Source of the DNA: Bradyrhizobium canariense
Lineage (GTDB): Bacteria > Pseudomonadota > Alphaproteobacteria > Rhizobiales > Xanthobacteraceae
Direction of reading: 5' to 3'
Assembly: GCF_900105125.1 (NCBI RefSeq)
Contig: NZ_LT629750.1
Location: 7,281,001 to 7,345,000, forward strand
DNA: 64,000 nt
In this document: positions 8,397-16,869 of the stretch, one piece after another
How the letters are laid out: each line of letters begins with the position of its first letter
How positions within the stretch are numbered: the stretch's first letter is position 1
Translations under genes and position numbers: made by a program
Notes under the pieces: model-generated
What the model was told of the DNA's origin: nothing
The model's input: the letters and a program-made list of their open reading frames with translations, nothing else
Database searches by the model: none

Positions 8397-8855
8397 TTAC
8401 TGCTTACTCGGATCATCAGCGGGATTGACATATGTAATCGCGAACGGCCCTTGACCGTGTACTTGGACAACAGATGGACTGCTTGCCCAAGCATAGTGAT
8501 TCATTTTCGCGGGTGCTTCGCCGTAACCACCTGCCGTTAGTTCGATACCGTTTTTCTCATCAAGCTTGTCGCCCATTCCGAGATGAAAATTACCGGATAT
8601 AACGGTTACGTATTCGGTTGTCGGATGATTGTGCGCGGGGATTTTGTAGCCATCCGGCACTTTCAAGCGGACAACGTAAAGTCCGTCTTTGGACGGATCG
8701 CCCGACAGAACGGTGATTTCTGCTCCTTTCGGTAGTGTCGGCGGTGCAGGACCCCATTTGAGATCGCCAGAGTTAGTCGGCATCTTCATATCATCGGCCA
8801 AAGCCGCGCTCGCACCCGCCAACACGAAAGTCAAAGGAATCAATCGGCGTAGCAT
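8397..8855 (-). CDS. exported cupin-domain protein
   Basis: The predicted protein (152 aa from ATG 8855) begins MLRRLIPLTFVLAGASAALA, a clear Sec signal peptide. The mature part has a single cupin motif, IPAHNHPTTEYVTVISGNF, with the two histidines and glutamate that usually bind a metal, and later MNHYAWA. I chose 8855 because GGAGGAG lies just upstream with 5-nt spacing; in-frame starts at 8858 and 8948 are less suitable. It is probably a periplasmic metal-binding protein of unknown substrate. It is single, convergent with the DUF488 operon. Confidence 0.82.
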   Translation of the reverse strand: MLRRLIPLTFVLAGASAALADDMKMPTNSGDLKWGPAPPTLPKGAEITVLSGDPSKDGLYVVRLKVPDGYKIPAHNHPTTEYVTVISGNFHLGMGDKLDEKNGIELTAGGYGEAPAKMNHYAWASSPSVVQVHGQGPFAITYVNPADDPSKQ

Positions 8856-9252
8856 CATCTCCTCCCTAATATTGAAGCCGTCACTCTCGTTCCAAAGAGA
8901 AGGCAACCCGGGGCTTTTGGTTTTGCCCATTGAGATTACGACAGCCAACCAACTGGACTAATTTCTGATGGATGCAACTCGGAAGCCATATGCATTTTGC
9001 TGAGACATAGGGCGCCGACGTCTCGACTTGATGAAAATTGTGCAGCGACCATTTTATGAGAAATCATGGGATATCTCGTCGCCCTGCGATGCCAATCACA
9101 ATGACACGTGTACTCAGAAATCAAGTGAGGGACGCTGCCGTATCGTCGCCGGCGGCGTCGGTTACCGACCAATGTAGCGTAAACGTTAAGCGGCTTGGAG
9201 AGTTACACAAGCGCCCATACATTACTGTACCGGGCTCGAAAAATAACAATGC

Positions 9253-9412
9253 CGCGCCGACGAGGTGATCGAATTGATCTTGACACTTCGGTTCTTCGCA
9301 CAAATGCGAACCGCCGACATCATCACGCGATGTCCGAGTTCGGGGGGCAAAGCGGAAAACATTTGCTCGCACTGAGTTCTTCTCAGTTTGACCCGGAACG
9401 GACCTCGCGCTG
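9253..9412 (+). repeat. dispersed repeat copy R1 with SBP-gene tail
   Basis: It starts with CGCGCCGACGAGGTGATCGA (9253-9272), which encodes the last residues of the ABC substrate-binding protein whose fuller copy is at 18079-19030. It continues with a stretch sharing CACAAATGCGAA, ATGTCCGAGTTCG, GCAAAGCGGAAAAC and GAGTTCTTCTCAGTTTGA with copies at 12327, 16728 and 17863. A shared tail plus downstream sequence suggests spread by recombination as a unit. Confidence 0.7.
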
Positions 9413-9518
9413 CCGTGGCTGAGGTACAGAAATCAAGAATTATGCACCGGACTGTCACGAACTCATTTGCTCGTGGAGAGGAGCTGAACCAACAGCTCTA
9501 TGCTGGGTGCGACACCCG

Positions 9519-9774
9519 TGAAGACCCGGATGTTGAGATTTTGCCCTATGGCGGTAATCACTGCAGGTTCTGGAGCGTGCCGCTCCGGGGGCGACGCGGC
9601 GGCGTCTGAGAGCCGGTCCGGTTCGGTCCATGCCGGCGGCCGGCGATGTCTGCCGGCTGGGACCCTCCGTCCGGACGTGCAAGGAGCCGCGCAGCGGGTA
9701 GATCCCGAAACCGCCCTGGTTGGATGGTCCGCTCCGGAAGCGGCGGCGCCTGAAGACCCGGATGTTGAGATTTT
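9519..9774 (+). repeat. 24-bp perfect direct repeat
   Basis: The same 24 bases (beginning TGAAGACCCGGATG and ending GAGATTTT) occur at 9519-9542 and 9751-9774, 232 bp apart, with no gene between them. Origin is unknown; they could be target duplications or remnants of a larger repeat. Confidence 0.75.
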
Positions 9775-9825
9775 CACCCGTGAACGCTCGCACGCGGACA
9801 TTCCCTCGGCCTCTAGTGGCGACAG

Positions 9826-10185
9826 TCATGCCGGGCTGGGGAGCCGCTTCCGCCAGGCAATCCAGCCGACGACTATTGATAGTGTCGCCGCGATAAGCGG
9901 CGGCACCCCGTGCCCGTATTCGCCGTGGAGGGTGACGGTCGCGAGCGCCGCCAACATCACGGTGCAGCCGAGCGCCGAGCCCCACAGCCGCGTCCGTGCC
10001 AGCGCCAGCAGAATGGCGGTCGTGAGTTCCAGCGATCCGGTCACGAAATGGAACCAGTGCGGGTATCCCCACCGCAGATATTCCTCGTAGATAGACCCAG
10101 GGGCGAAGATGTTGCTGAGCGATCCCACGACGAAGAAAGCTGCAAGTGCCAAGGCCGAGACTTGGCGCCAGGAAATCTTTGACAT
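9826..10185 (-). CDS. DoxX-like small membrane protein
   Basis: The 119-aa protein (ATG 10185, preceded by GGGTTGG) has about four hydrophobic segments: SALALAAFFVVGSLSNIF, the middle pair around residues 45-90, and a C-terminal PPLIAATLSIVVGWIAW. The motif PHWFHFVTGSLELTTAILLA is typical of the DoxX-like family of four-helix inner-membrane proteins. Function is uncertain; relatives have been linked to redox or quinone-related processes. It lies 144 bp downstream of, and parallel to, the NmrA-like gene, so the two may be co-transcribed from the promoter controlled by the divergent HxlR regulator. Confidence 0.78.
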   Translation of the reverse strand: MSKISWRQVSALALAAFFVVGSLSNIFAPGSIYEEYLRWGYPHWFHFVTGSLELTTAILLALARTRLWGSALGCTVMLAALATVTLHGEYGHGVPPLIAATLSIVVGWIAWRKRLPSPA

Positions 10186-10329
10186 TTGTCCAACCCTTTT
10201 CTGATAGGGCGCCGCGGAGGACCTGTGTGGTCGCGCCAAGAGACGGCCGGCCGCGATGCATTCGTTCCGAAGGAGATGCGAATTTCCGGAGCAGGTCCGA
10301 AAGTCGCATCTCATCGCTGATCCGCGGAC

Positions 10330-11202
10330 CTACGCTGTGGCGGCCTTCTGGGCCGCCGCGAAGACATCGCGGGGAAGCGTTGTGCTGGCGACGTGCTCCG
10401 TGCCAGCGACGCCGAGGTCCATCCAGCCCGCGTTGACGGCCTCGAACATCGCTTCAGCCGGTCCGGTTTGGCCCTTCGGGATGCCGAACTGCTCGAACGC
10501 TGCCGGCCACTCGGCCCGCGGGATAGCGAAGGCCTTGACTTCGCGCTGCATGACATCGCCCAGTTGCGCTGCGACTTCATCCGCGCTGACCATCGAACCA
10601 AGTTCGATGACGCGATGCCCCGACCACGCCGGCCCGGTCAGCAGCGTCGCCACCTCGGCACCGATGTCGTTCGTCGCAACCATCGTCGATTTCCGGCTGG
10701 TCGGATTGTAGTAAACTGGGAGCGTGCCGCCCTGGGCGACGTGCAGGCCGTAAAGGAAGTTCTCGAAGAACCCGCCGGCGCGCACGACAGCGACCGGCGA
10801 CGCCAAGTCGCGAAAGCCTTGCTCCAGCAGCGACAGGGCGGTGATCATTCCCAGCCCGCTGGTCCGGTTCGCCCCCATCGACGAGAGCGCGACCACACGC
10901 GGCGGCGCGGCCTTGGTCAGCACCTCGACATAGTTCGCGATGACGCCCTTGGTTTCCTTGAAATCCGGCGAGGGAGCCCAGACTGCCGGCAGCATGACGA
11001 ACGCGCCGTCGACGCCGTCGAGCGCCCGCTCGATCGCTGCCGTGTCGTTCCAGTCGCCGTCCACCAGTTCCACGCCCTGGTCCATCCAGTCCGCCGCCTT
11101 CTCGCGACTGCGGACCAGCGCGCGTACCCTCTTGCCGTGGGCCAACAGATGCCTGGCCGTCGCGCCGCCGACTTTTCCTGTAACTCCCATAACTAGAAAC
11201 AT
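10330..11202 (-). CDS. NmrA-like NAD(P)-binding protein
   Basis: The 290-aa protein starts MFLVMGVTGKVGGATARHLL, an atypical short-chain-dehydrogenase Rossmann start (GxxGxxG). It continues with VRALVRSREKA, VELVDGDWND, and VVRAGGFFENFL, all typical of the NmrA/HSCARG-like family. These proteins either sense NAD(P) redox state or reduce quinone-like substrates; the strongly conserved Tyr-x3-Lys of classical SDRs is not evident. The ATG at 11202 follows GGGAG; an upstream in-frame start at 11250 is less likely. It is divergent from an HxlR regulator across a region with an inverted repeat, the usual layout of a redox- or electrophile-responsive pair. Confidence 0.85.
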   Translation of the reverse strand: MFLVMGVTGKVGGATARHLLAHGKRVRALVRSREKAADWMDQGVELVDGDWNDTAAIERALDGVDGAFVMLPAVWAPSPDFKETKGVIANYVEVLTKAAPPRVVALSSMGANRTSGLGMITALSLLEQGFRDLASPVAVVRAGGFFENFLYGLHVAQGGTLPVYYNPTSRKSTMVATNDIGAEVATLLTGPAWSGHRVIELGSMVSADEVAAQLGDVMQREVKAFAIPRAEWPAAFEQFGIPKGQTGPAEAMFEAVNAGWMDLGVAGTEHVASTTLPRDVFAAAQKAATA

Positions 11203-11241
11203 GCGTATTCTCCCGGTGCTAAATGGTCTATATTCTAGGGT

Positions 11242-11260
11242 AGGTCTCATATAAAGACCT
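11242..11260. promoter_or_regulatory. inverted repeat between the NmrA-like and HxlR genes
   Basis: AGGTCT (11242-11247) and AGACCT (11255-11260) form a perfect 6-bp inverted repeat around a 7-bp spacer, midway between the two divergent start codons. An HxlR dimer commonly binds such a site and represses both genes. The assignment is by position and symmetry only. Confidence 0.5.
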
Positions 11261-11318
11261 TAGACCTGCACCGTAAGGAGGCAGTTTTTTGTAACCAGGA
11301 GAGAAAAAGGGAACCCGT

Positions 11319-11741
11319 ATGAGCGACGCATTGAGCGCGATCGAGCGATTCAGCCGATATCAATCGGACGACGCCCAGTCAGTAGAATCCGTGCATTGCC
11401 CGGTGCGCGACGTGCTCGACCGCATCGGCGACAAATGGAGCATACTCATGATCATGACCCTCGCGACGCGACCGCAGCGCTTCAGCGAGCTTCACCGAGC
11501 CATCCGCGACATCTCGAAGCGCATGCTCACCCAGACGCTGCGCGACTTGGAGCGCGACGGACTTATCACCCGCCATGTCTTTCCGACCAAGCCGCCGAGC
11601 GTTGAATATTGCCTTTCCCCGCTAGGCCAATCCCTGCTGGACCCGATGGCGAGCCTCATCGATTGGGCCGACCGTCGTTATTCCGATATCCATGCCGCGC
11701 GCGTCCGCTTTGACGGAGCACCCTGTGATGTCCCGCGCTAG
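11319..11741 (+). CDS. HxlR-family transcriptional regulator
   Basis: The 140-aa protein contains the HxlR winged-helix signature [20 protein letters not shown] at residues 27-46, followed by [20 protein letters not shown] and an LIERDGL-like wing ([20 protein letters not shown]). The cysteine at the start of the motif is the usual redox- or electrophile-sensing residue of the family. It is divergent from the NmrA-like/DoxX-like genes, which it probably represses. Confidence 0.92.
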   Translation: MSDALSAIERFSRYQSDDAQSVESVHCPVRDVLDRIGDKWSILMIMTLATRPQRFSELHRAIRDISKRMLTQTLRDLERDGLITRHVFPTKPPSVEYCLSPLGQSLLDPMASLIDWADRRYSDIHAARVRFDGAPCDVPR

Positions 11742-11841
11742 TGATCTGAAACAGAAGTTCGCATCATCGCATGTGTGAGGTCTGGCGGCGTGCTTCAGAT
11801 GGAGATACCAGCGGCCGGCTCGTTGACTCGCTGCCGAGAGA

Positions 11842-12259
11842 ATGGATGTCGGCATTCTTTACGGTGATGGCCGCTGGCCGGACCTCAAATCTACCTTCCT
11901 GCTGCGCGACGCGTTTTTTCCGGTCTGCAGTCCGGCCTTGCTCGAAGGGATGCACCCGTTGCGCGGTCCGGAGGACCTAAAGCACCACACTCTCATCCAT
12001 GATCGCTCGATGGCGTCTGAAAGCGCATTCCCGACGCGGCGCACGTGGCTGCAAGCAGCAAGCTTTCCGGAGATCTAACTGTGAGCGTGGGCTGCAAATC
12101 AACGACTCAGCAGCAGCGTACCAAACGGCGATCAACGGAAGTGGCATTGCCTTGGGTAAGACGACGTTAGTCGCCTTAGATTTGGCGACGGGCCGCCTCG
12201 TTCGTCCTTTCGGCGACGCAGCGGACTGCGAGCTTGCCTACTATCTTATCCAGAGCTGA
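11842..12259 (+). pseudogene. remnant of a GcvA-type LysR regulator
   Basis: One frame reads DVGILYGDGRWPDLKSTFLL, then FPVCSPALLEGMHPLRGPED and LKHHTLIHD, stopping at 12078. After a frameshift the second frame continues ERGLQINDSAAAYQTAINGS, GIALGKTTLVALDLATGRLV and RPFG to 12259. Together they are the effector-binding half of a GcvA-like LysR protein. The DNA-binding half is missing upstream, where the HxlR gene now ends. Frameshift plus truncation make this a dead gene. Confidence 0.8.
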
Positions 12260-12326
12260 CGGCGATCCCGGAATTGCGGCGTTCAAGAATTGGATCTGCA
12301 CCGAAACGAAAGCAAGCGTAGCGGAT

Positions 12327-12440
12327 GTCGCATGTTGGCACAAATGCGAAGTGCGGACGGCGTCAAGCAATGTCCGAGTTCGTGGGCAAAGCGGAAAACT
12401 CGCAGTGAGTTCTTCTCAGTTTGAGCCAACTGGGACATCG
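12327..12440 (+). repeat. dispersed repeat copy R2
   Basis: It shares GGCACAAATGCGAA, CAATGTCCGAGTTCG, GGCAAAGCGGAAAAC and GAGTTCTTCTCAGTTTGA with the copy at 9253-9412, and less closely with those at 16728 and 17863. It follows the LysR remnant directly. No SBP-gene tail precedes this copy. Confidence 0.7.
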
Positions 12441-12667
12441 AACCTTGTCGGGGCCTGCCTCTATCGGCGTGCAGGCCAGCGGCACGCGGCGCAGGCCCGG
12501 TTCCCAGGAGGCATCCTTGGTTGCCAAGCAAAAGTTGTTCTGGCATGCGTATTAATTAACTTAGGTGGACGCGACTACGCACAGACGTCGAACAGGTGCT
12601 GTGAGGCGCGATGGCGCTTGGCGTCGCGCACGCGCTCACGGATGCGATCGCGCTCGTTCTTCGCCAG

Positions 12668-12937
12668 TCAGCGCAGGTACTTTGTTGTGGCGGACCGCGG
12701 CCGCTTGGGCGCGACGCCGACGGTCCCACCGCTCGGCCACGGGCCCGAGCTCAGCCCTCCATTGCGCCGGTAATTCGGGTCGGTATAGGGATTGCCTGGA
12801 CCCTTGTTCTGGCAATTGGCATATGGATAAAAGAACGCGCAATAAGCGGGCTCGGACATCACCTGCTGCGCCGGGGCCGGTGTGAAGCTTAACGCGGTCA
12901 GCACTGCCGCCGCGCCGAGTTGCTTGGGGATGGACAT
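12668..12937 (-). CDS. small exported protein
   Basis: The 89-aa protein (ATG 12937, preceded by GGGAGAAG) opens with MSIPKQLGAAAVLTALSFTP and APAQQ, a Sec signal peptide. The mature part has AYCAFFYPYANCQNKGPGNP, with two cysteines able to form a disulphide, and a Gly/Pro/Arg-rich tail. I do not recognise a domain. The pattern resembles small periplasmic orphan proteins common in Bradyrhizobium. No operon partner. Confidence 0.6.
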   Translation of the reverse strand: MSIPKQLGAAAVLTALSFTPAPAQQVMSEPAYCAFFYPYANCQNKGPGNPYTDPNYRRNGGLSSGPWPSGGTVGVAPKRPRSATTKYLR

Positions 12938-13269
12938 TGTGCTTCTCCCACTGCGGAAGATGTGCCGGACGCGCAGAGAATAACACCCAAGACGCTGGAC
13001 CCATCCGCTCAGCGCGATCACTCCACCGTGAGCGTTACCCGCAAGTATCCGTAAACCGCCATACCGCCCTCCATTTCGCACATATAATACGCACAGCATA
13101 AAGCCATGATTTATAAGCGTGTGTCCGGCAAAGAACATTCTTCGGGGCCATGCTCGCGATACTCGCGGCGCCGGCTAGGATCGTCCAGCGGTACGGCGTG
13201 CGTCGAGCTCCGGCGTAATCGCCGAAACGGCCGACGTTCGGGGTGCTGGACCATCTGATATTCGCTGGC

Positions 13270-13368
13270 TTGTATCGTTTGGCTTCGAAGGTGCTGGGCG
13301 CCTTGGCGATCGTGAAGCCGGAGACCGTGATTAAATGGCCCCGCGCCGGGCTCTGTCGTTTGTCGTGA
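13270..13368 (+). mobile_element. transposase/integrase fragment
   Basis: A short frame translates LYRLASKVLGALAIVKPETV then IKWPRAGLC before a stop. This matches the segment IVKPETVIRWHRAGF that recurs in rhizobial DDE-type IS transposases (integrase core family). Only about 30 residues survive, so it is a dead scrap of an insertion sequence. Confidence 0.55.
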
Positions 13369-13391
13369 GTAACTGCGAGACCAAGCAGCCT

Positions 13392-13589
13392 TCACCCGGA
13401 CCCAAGAGTCCTCCACAAAGACTTGTCTTTTCGAGATTCTTCAGGGTCGAAGACAGCATCCTCTGTGAAATACCCGGGACGCGCGTTCAAGCTCGGAAAA
13501 TCGAGCGCGTCCGCCGAGAAGGTCGAGCGAGGGACGAGGAAAATGGTCCACTTGTCACCGATCTTCGTCAGCAGTTCCTGCACTGCCAT
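13392..13589 (-). pseudogene. truncated HxlR-like regulator fragment
   Basis: From ATG 13589 the frame reads AVQELLTKIGDKWTIFLVP, which matches the start of the HxlR winged helix (compare [16 protein letters not shown] at 11319-11741), and then diverges into unrelated sequence after about 18 residues. The recognition helix and wing are absent. Its position divergent from the SnoaL-like gene at 13764 suggests it was once that gene's regulator. Confidence 0.45.
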
Positions 13590-13763
13590 CGGGTCTGAGC
13601 TCCTGCAAACCGCTGCAGGATCTAGGTGGCCGGTTCTACTCGGGCTTTCACAGCTCACCTCGGTGTTAGCTACTACTGGAAGTGCCTTCTTTGATATCAG
13701 CTTCCAGCATATATGTAGCTCTCCTTTCGTAAGTAACATCGCTAAACGCGTGGAGAGCCCAGG

Positions 13764-14198
13764 ATGCCGAGTTCGAAATACGCTGCCTACGAGGCCGTCA
13801 GGCCTTACTTCGAGCTGGTCCGAGAGGCGCTAGGCGACTTGGTCGATGGCGAGCATTTTTTCGATATCGTCTCTGATGACGTCGTCTACGAGGTGCTCTA
13901 CGACTTCCCCGACTGGCCTCGCATTGTCCGGGGCCGTGCCGATCTGATGGCTCAGTTCGCAGGCTACGTCGACAACATCAAGCTCCAGGCTGCAGACAAG
14001 CTGATCACCCACAAGACGGACGACGGCCGTGTCGTCGTAATCGAGTATGAAGTCCATGGGACCATCCTCGCGACAGGTGTGAAGTATAACAATCGCTTCG
14101 CCTCAATCATAAGGATTGAAAGTCGGAAAATCGTGCACTGGAGAGACTACATGGACTCTCTTGGGGCATGGAACGCGCTGACGGCGGGCGCTCGCTAA
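13764..14198 (+). CDS. SnoaL-like/NTF2-fold protein
   Basis: The 144-aa protein shows the NTF2-like pattern: an N-terminal helix (YFELVREALGDLVDGEHFFD), a D-DVVYEVLYDFPDWPRIVRG strand-turn that introduces the pocket, and a C-terminal IIRIESRKIVHWRDYMDSLG typical of SnoaL-like proteins. Such proteins are small-molecule cyclases, isomerases or stress-linked proteins; the substrate cannot be predicted. A single gene with its own start, next to a broken HxlR remnant. Confidence 0.8.
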   Translation: MPSSKYAAYEAVRPYFELVREALGDLVDGEHFFDIVSDDVVYEVLYDFPDWPRIVRGRADLMAQFAGYVDNIKLQAADKLITHKTDDGRVVVIEYEVHGTILATGVKYNNRFASIIRIESRKIVHWRDYMDSLGAWNALTAGAR

Positions 14199-14326
14199 AA
14201 CATAAATCCCGGGAGATCTTTCTATGAAGCAAATCCCTCATGATTGAGGTGGGCCCCAGGGCTAGACGCGCTTGCGGTACCAACCGTCGCCCGGGCTTCT
14301 GACGACGCAAGATAATAGAATTTCCG

Positions 14327-14767
14327 ATGAAGCATTTTCGGCAAGAACACACAGCTTTAGGGTGTCTCCCTGTCTTACTTCTGCTGAGCGGTTGTAACGG
14401 GGCAGCTCCTGAGTGCGATTCTTTGGAGACGCGCAGTGCGGTGGTTAAGATCTTTTCGAACGACAGCAACAATGCGCTTGTCAACTACGCTGTGAAGAAT
14501 TCGAGCGCTGTTGCGGCGAGGATAAGTAATGCGAACACTGAAGTTGAAAAATCAGCCATCTGGGAAAGGGCGAGACAGGGCGCGGCATACAGATTGGATG
14601 ATACAATACGCACGAATTCGAGAAACAAAGCCAAGCGAGTAGTTACTTGCACAGGACTGTTGTATGCGACCGTTGAGGATGCGACAGCGCAAAAAGAGGT
14701 AGACTTTCAAGTAGAACAAGCTGCGGATGGGAAGATGTCTATTTCGGTCAGTCCGTTTCAGTTTTGA
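14327..14767 (+). CDS. putative lipoprotein, unknown function
   Basis: The 146-aa protein opens with a basic stretch, then LGCLPVLLLLSGCNGAAP, a lipobox (LSGC) at residues 20-23, so it is probably lipidated and anchored in the envelope. The body (VVKIFSNDSNNALVNYAVKN; FQVEQAADGKMSISVSPFQF) resembles small rhizobial lipoproteins but I recognise no named family. Base composition is less GC-rich than the neighbours, consistent with transfer. Confidence 0.65.
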   Translation: MKHFRQEHTALGCLPVLLLLSGCNGAAPECDSLETRSAVVKIFSNDSNNALVNYAVKNSSAVAARISNANTEVEKSAIWERARQGAAYRLDDTIRTNSRNKAKRVVTCTGLLYATVEDATAQKEVDFQVEQAADGKMSISVSPFQF

Positions 14768-15114
14768 TGCGCTGCCATGTTGCGAAAGTCGAATGACGTC
14801 GTTTATTGGCACATTTGAGTCGCGCCAACGGGCTCAGAATATGTCCGTTCGCGGCGGTACACCGGAAATAACTTTCAGGCTCTAGCAATGACGCGATTGA
14901 CCTATAGCGAACGTCGGGGGCGATTTCCGGTGCCACAGCTTTTCCATGGTGCGTGTGCGTTCAGCCTACCCATGCGTTTCTTATCAAGAATGACGTTTCG
15001 TGGCTCAAGACCGCTCCCGTGAAAGCGTGGTCAATATTTCCAGGCCGATCGATGCTGAGAGACAGATGCTCTGGGAGCGATGGCGCAACGAAGTGGACTT
15101 CGGTAGAGGGACGA
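14768..15114. other. intergenic stretch with a degenerate repeat copy
   Basis: No gene is visible. At 14808-14905 there is a degenerate relative of the dispersed repeat: TTGGCACATTTGAGTCGCG, then GGGCTCAGAATATGTCCG. The remainder up to the end of the protease gene has no recognisable feature. Confidence 0.5.
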
Positions 15115-16431
15115 TCAGCGCGTTGGCCCCGCCTTGGCTCCGTTCAGGTCCGTGATGGCCGCTTCAAACTGGCTGGCGGAGGCGGCAATCGTCAATCTCT
15201 GTTCCTCTTGAAAGGCCGAGAAGATGCCGACCACGGCAGCAACGCCGTTGATGTCGACCAGAATCGGCGAGCCCGAGTAGCCGAAATTCGCCAGGCACTG
15301 GACTATCAGCAGCCGATTGTCTTTGCCCAAATCGGCCCGGCAGTTTCGCAGCGCGGTCGGGGAATAGCGCCGTTCTTCGCCATAGCCGATCTCGGAGATC
15401 GTCCCGGCGAGCGTGGCCGCCCTCAGTTCCTCGCCTGTCAGCGCCTTCACGGCGACTGGCCGTGCCGGCACGGCGTCCTTCAGGACAATTAGCGCCCAGT
15501 CTGCCGGCGATCGATCCAGCGTCCACTTGTCCCTCAGGGTCGGAACGAAATCCTTCGCCACGATGAACCGCTCTGCAGCCGAAGACGATTCAGTCCTTCC
15601 CTTGTTCATGCCAGCCAGGAAGTGGACGTTCCCAGGCCTGATCAGCTCGGTTCCGTTCAACAGGCAGTGCGCGGCGGTTAGCACGATCCGGGGTGCAACG
15701 AGCGTGCCCGTGCACCAGCCGCCCTTGTTGAAATACGCAACGGCGACGACGCCGATCGCCGAGGCCGGCCAGGTCGAGGGATCCACGACCTCTCCGATAT
15801 GCCGATCGAGGCCGAGCAGTTCCTCCTCTCGCGGGCTAGCGATGCCGGCCAGAAGTGATTCAGGCTTTGGCTTCCAATCGTCGATGATCTGCTGGGCCTG
15901 CCCGTGCTGCGCTTCGGTCAGCGCCAGCTTGTGCACGACGCGTACCGCCGATCGGACGCCTCCCTGCCCAGCCATCACCAGGAACGCGTAGCCCTGCACC
16001 AGGTCTTTTGGGACGCCCCTGCCGTCTAGAGTCATCAGACCGAGCATGAATTGAGCCTGGGCAAATCCCTGCGCTGTTGCCCGGGCGAACCATCGCGCGG
16101 CTTCCGCATCATCGGGCCGCACGCCTTCACCGTTCACGTAGGCGAGGCCGAGAAAGTGCTGCGCGATCTGAAGTCCCTGGTCTGCGGCCTTGCGATACCA
16201 TGTGATCGCCTCTGCAGGATTTCGCTGCACACCCCATCCGTAGGCGTGCATGAATCCGATGTCGAATTGGGCGCGCGCATCGCCCTTCGCGGCAACCAGA
16301 GACAGCCTTCGAAGCGCAGGGGCGTAATCGCCACTGTGCGCCGCGGCGACGGCATCGTCGAGTTCCGCTGCCGTCGCCGGAGCAACGAGGCCGAGAACCA
16401 GGATGAGGAGCACGAGAGCTGCGTTGATCAT
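15115..16431 (-). CDS. Sel1-repeat/trypsin-like serine protease fusion, exported
   Basis: The 438-aa protein (ATG 16431) starts MINAALVLLILVLGLVAPAT, a signal peptide. Residues 30-170 hold Sel1-like repeats, for example AEAITWYRKAADQGLQIAQH and AEAARWFARATAQGFAQAQF. The C-terminal half is a trypsin-fold protease with TAAHC (His255), DWALIVL (Asp311) and GYSGSP (Ser386), a complete catalytic triad. An upstream in-frame start at 16503 would bury the signal sequence. A periplasmic or secreted protease with a protein-interaction module is the likely product; substrates are unknown. Single gene. Confidence 0.88.
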   Translation of the reverse strand: MINAALVLLILVLGLVAPATAAELDDAVAAAHSGDYAPALRRLSLVAAKGDARAQFDIGFMHAYGWGVQRNPAEAITWYRKAADQGLQIAQHFLGLAYVNGEGVRPDDAEAARWFARATAQGFAQAQFMLGLMTLDGRGVPKDLVQGYAFLVMAGQGGVRSAVRVVHKLALTEAQHGQAQQIIDDWKPKPESLLAGIASPREEELLGLDRHIGEVVDPSTWPASAIGVVAVAYFNKGGWCTGTLVAPRIVLTAAHCLLNGTELIRPGNVHFLAGMNKGRTESSSAAERFIVAKDFVPTLRDKWTLDRSPADWALIVLKDAVPARPVAVKALTGEELRAATLAGTISEIGYGEERRYSPTALRNCRADLGKDNRLLIVQCLANFGYSGSPILVDINGVAAVVGIFSAFQEEQRLTIAASASQFEAAITDLNGAKAGPTR

Positions 16432-16618
16432 GCGTCCACTGCGACCGCCGCCAAGCGACACGATCAAGATGGCGACCGTATGACCGGCAGGCGGGGAGTT
16501 CATTTGCCCGGCGCGCTCGCAAGTTTGATTAAGTTACTTGTTCCACGAAACACTGATGGGATGTGCATTGGCCAATGCGACTAGGGCGAAAAGCCGTCCG
16601 ATCTTCCGGTGTAGCAGT

Positions 16619-16720
16619 CCACCAAAGTTCAGTTGATATTCAACCTCAAAGCGGCCAAGGCGCTGGGCCTCGCTTTCCCCCGCTGGCACTGCTCGGCCGC
16701 GCCGACGAGGTGATCGAGTA
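16619..16720 (+). pseudogene. 3' scrap of an ABC substrate-binding protein gene
   Basis: The frame reads TKVQLIFNLKAAKALGLAFP, then after a shift PLALLGRADEVIE and a stop. This matches the C-terminus of the SBP at 18079-19030 (ELVINLRTAKKLGLTIPPSL, LARADEVIE). Only the last 35 or so codons remain, with a frameshift. Confidence 0.75.
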
Positions 16721-16727
16721 ACCGGCG

Positions 16728-16846
16728 CATGTCTGGGTTTGGCACTTTTGCGACATGCCGGCTGCATCGAGCAATGTCCGGGTTTAGGAGCAAAGCGGAA
16801 GATCTGGGCTCCTACCGAGTCTCAGTTTGACCCAAGGCGGACGTCT
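16728..16846 (+). repeat. dispersed repeat copy R3
   Basis: It carries TTTGGCACTTTTGCGACATG, GCATCGAGCAATGTCCGG, GAGCAAAGCGGAAGAT and CTCAGTTTGACCC. It is closest to the copy at 17863-17979 and, like R1, directly follows an SBP-gene tail. Confidence 0.75.
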
Positions 16847-16869
16847 GCAGAACTGCTTGCCAATTCGAT

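Larger units (their letters stand above)
8856..9825. other. gene-poor stretch with repeat and remnant sequence
   Basis: No convincing gene is seen in these 970 bp. Within it lie one copy of the dispersed repeat (9253-9412) and a 24-bp direct repeat (9519-9542 and 9751-9774), listed separately. Open frames here lack ribosome binding sites and recognisable motifs. Confidence 0.55.
11742..12667. other. remnant-rich stretch between HxlR and small exported protein
   Basis: Apart from the LysR remnant (11842-12259) and a repeat copy (12327-12440), no gene can be supported here. Several short frames on both strands lack motifs. Confidence 0.5.
12938..13763. other. remnant-rich stretch
   Basis: No intact gene is seen. 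It contains a transposase fragment (13270-13368) and a broken HxlR-like frame (13392-13589), listed separately. Short frames elsewhere in it have no motifs. Confidence 0.5.
16432..16869. other. stretch with SBP remnant and repeat R3
   Basis: The interval holds the 3' remnant of an ABC substrate-binding protein gene (16619-16720) and a dispersed repeat copy (16728-16846), listed separately. Nothing else is supported. Confidence 0.5.

Noticed and set aside
9455..10309. 284-codon minus-strand open frame overlapping the DoxX-like gene
   Set aside because: It shares DNA with the DoxX-like gene in another frame and is Arg/Pro-rich without motifs.
10393..11196. 267-codon plus-strand frame
   Set aside because: It is antisense to the NmrA-like gene, which has clear family motifs.
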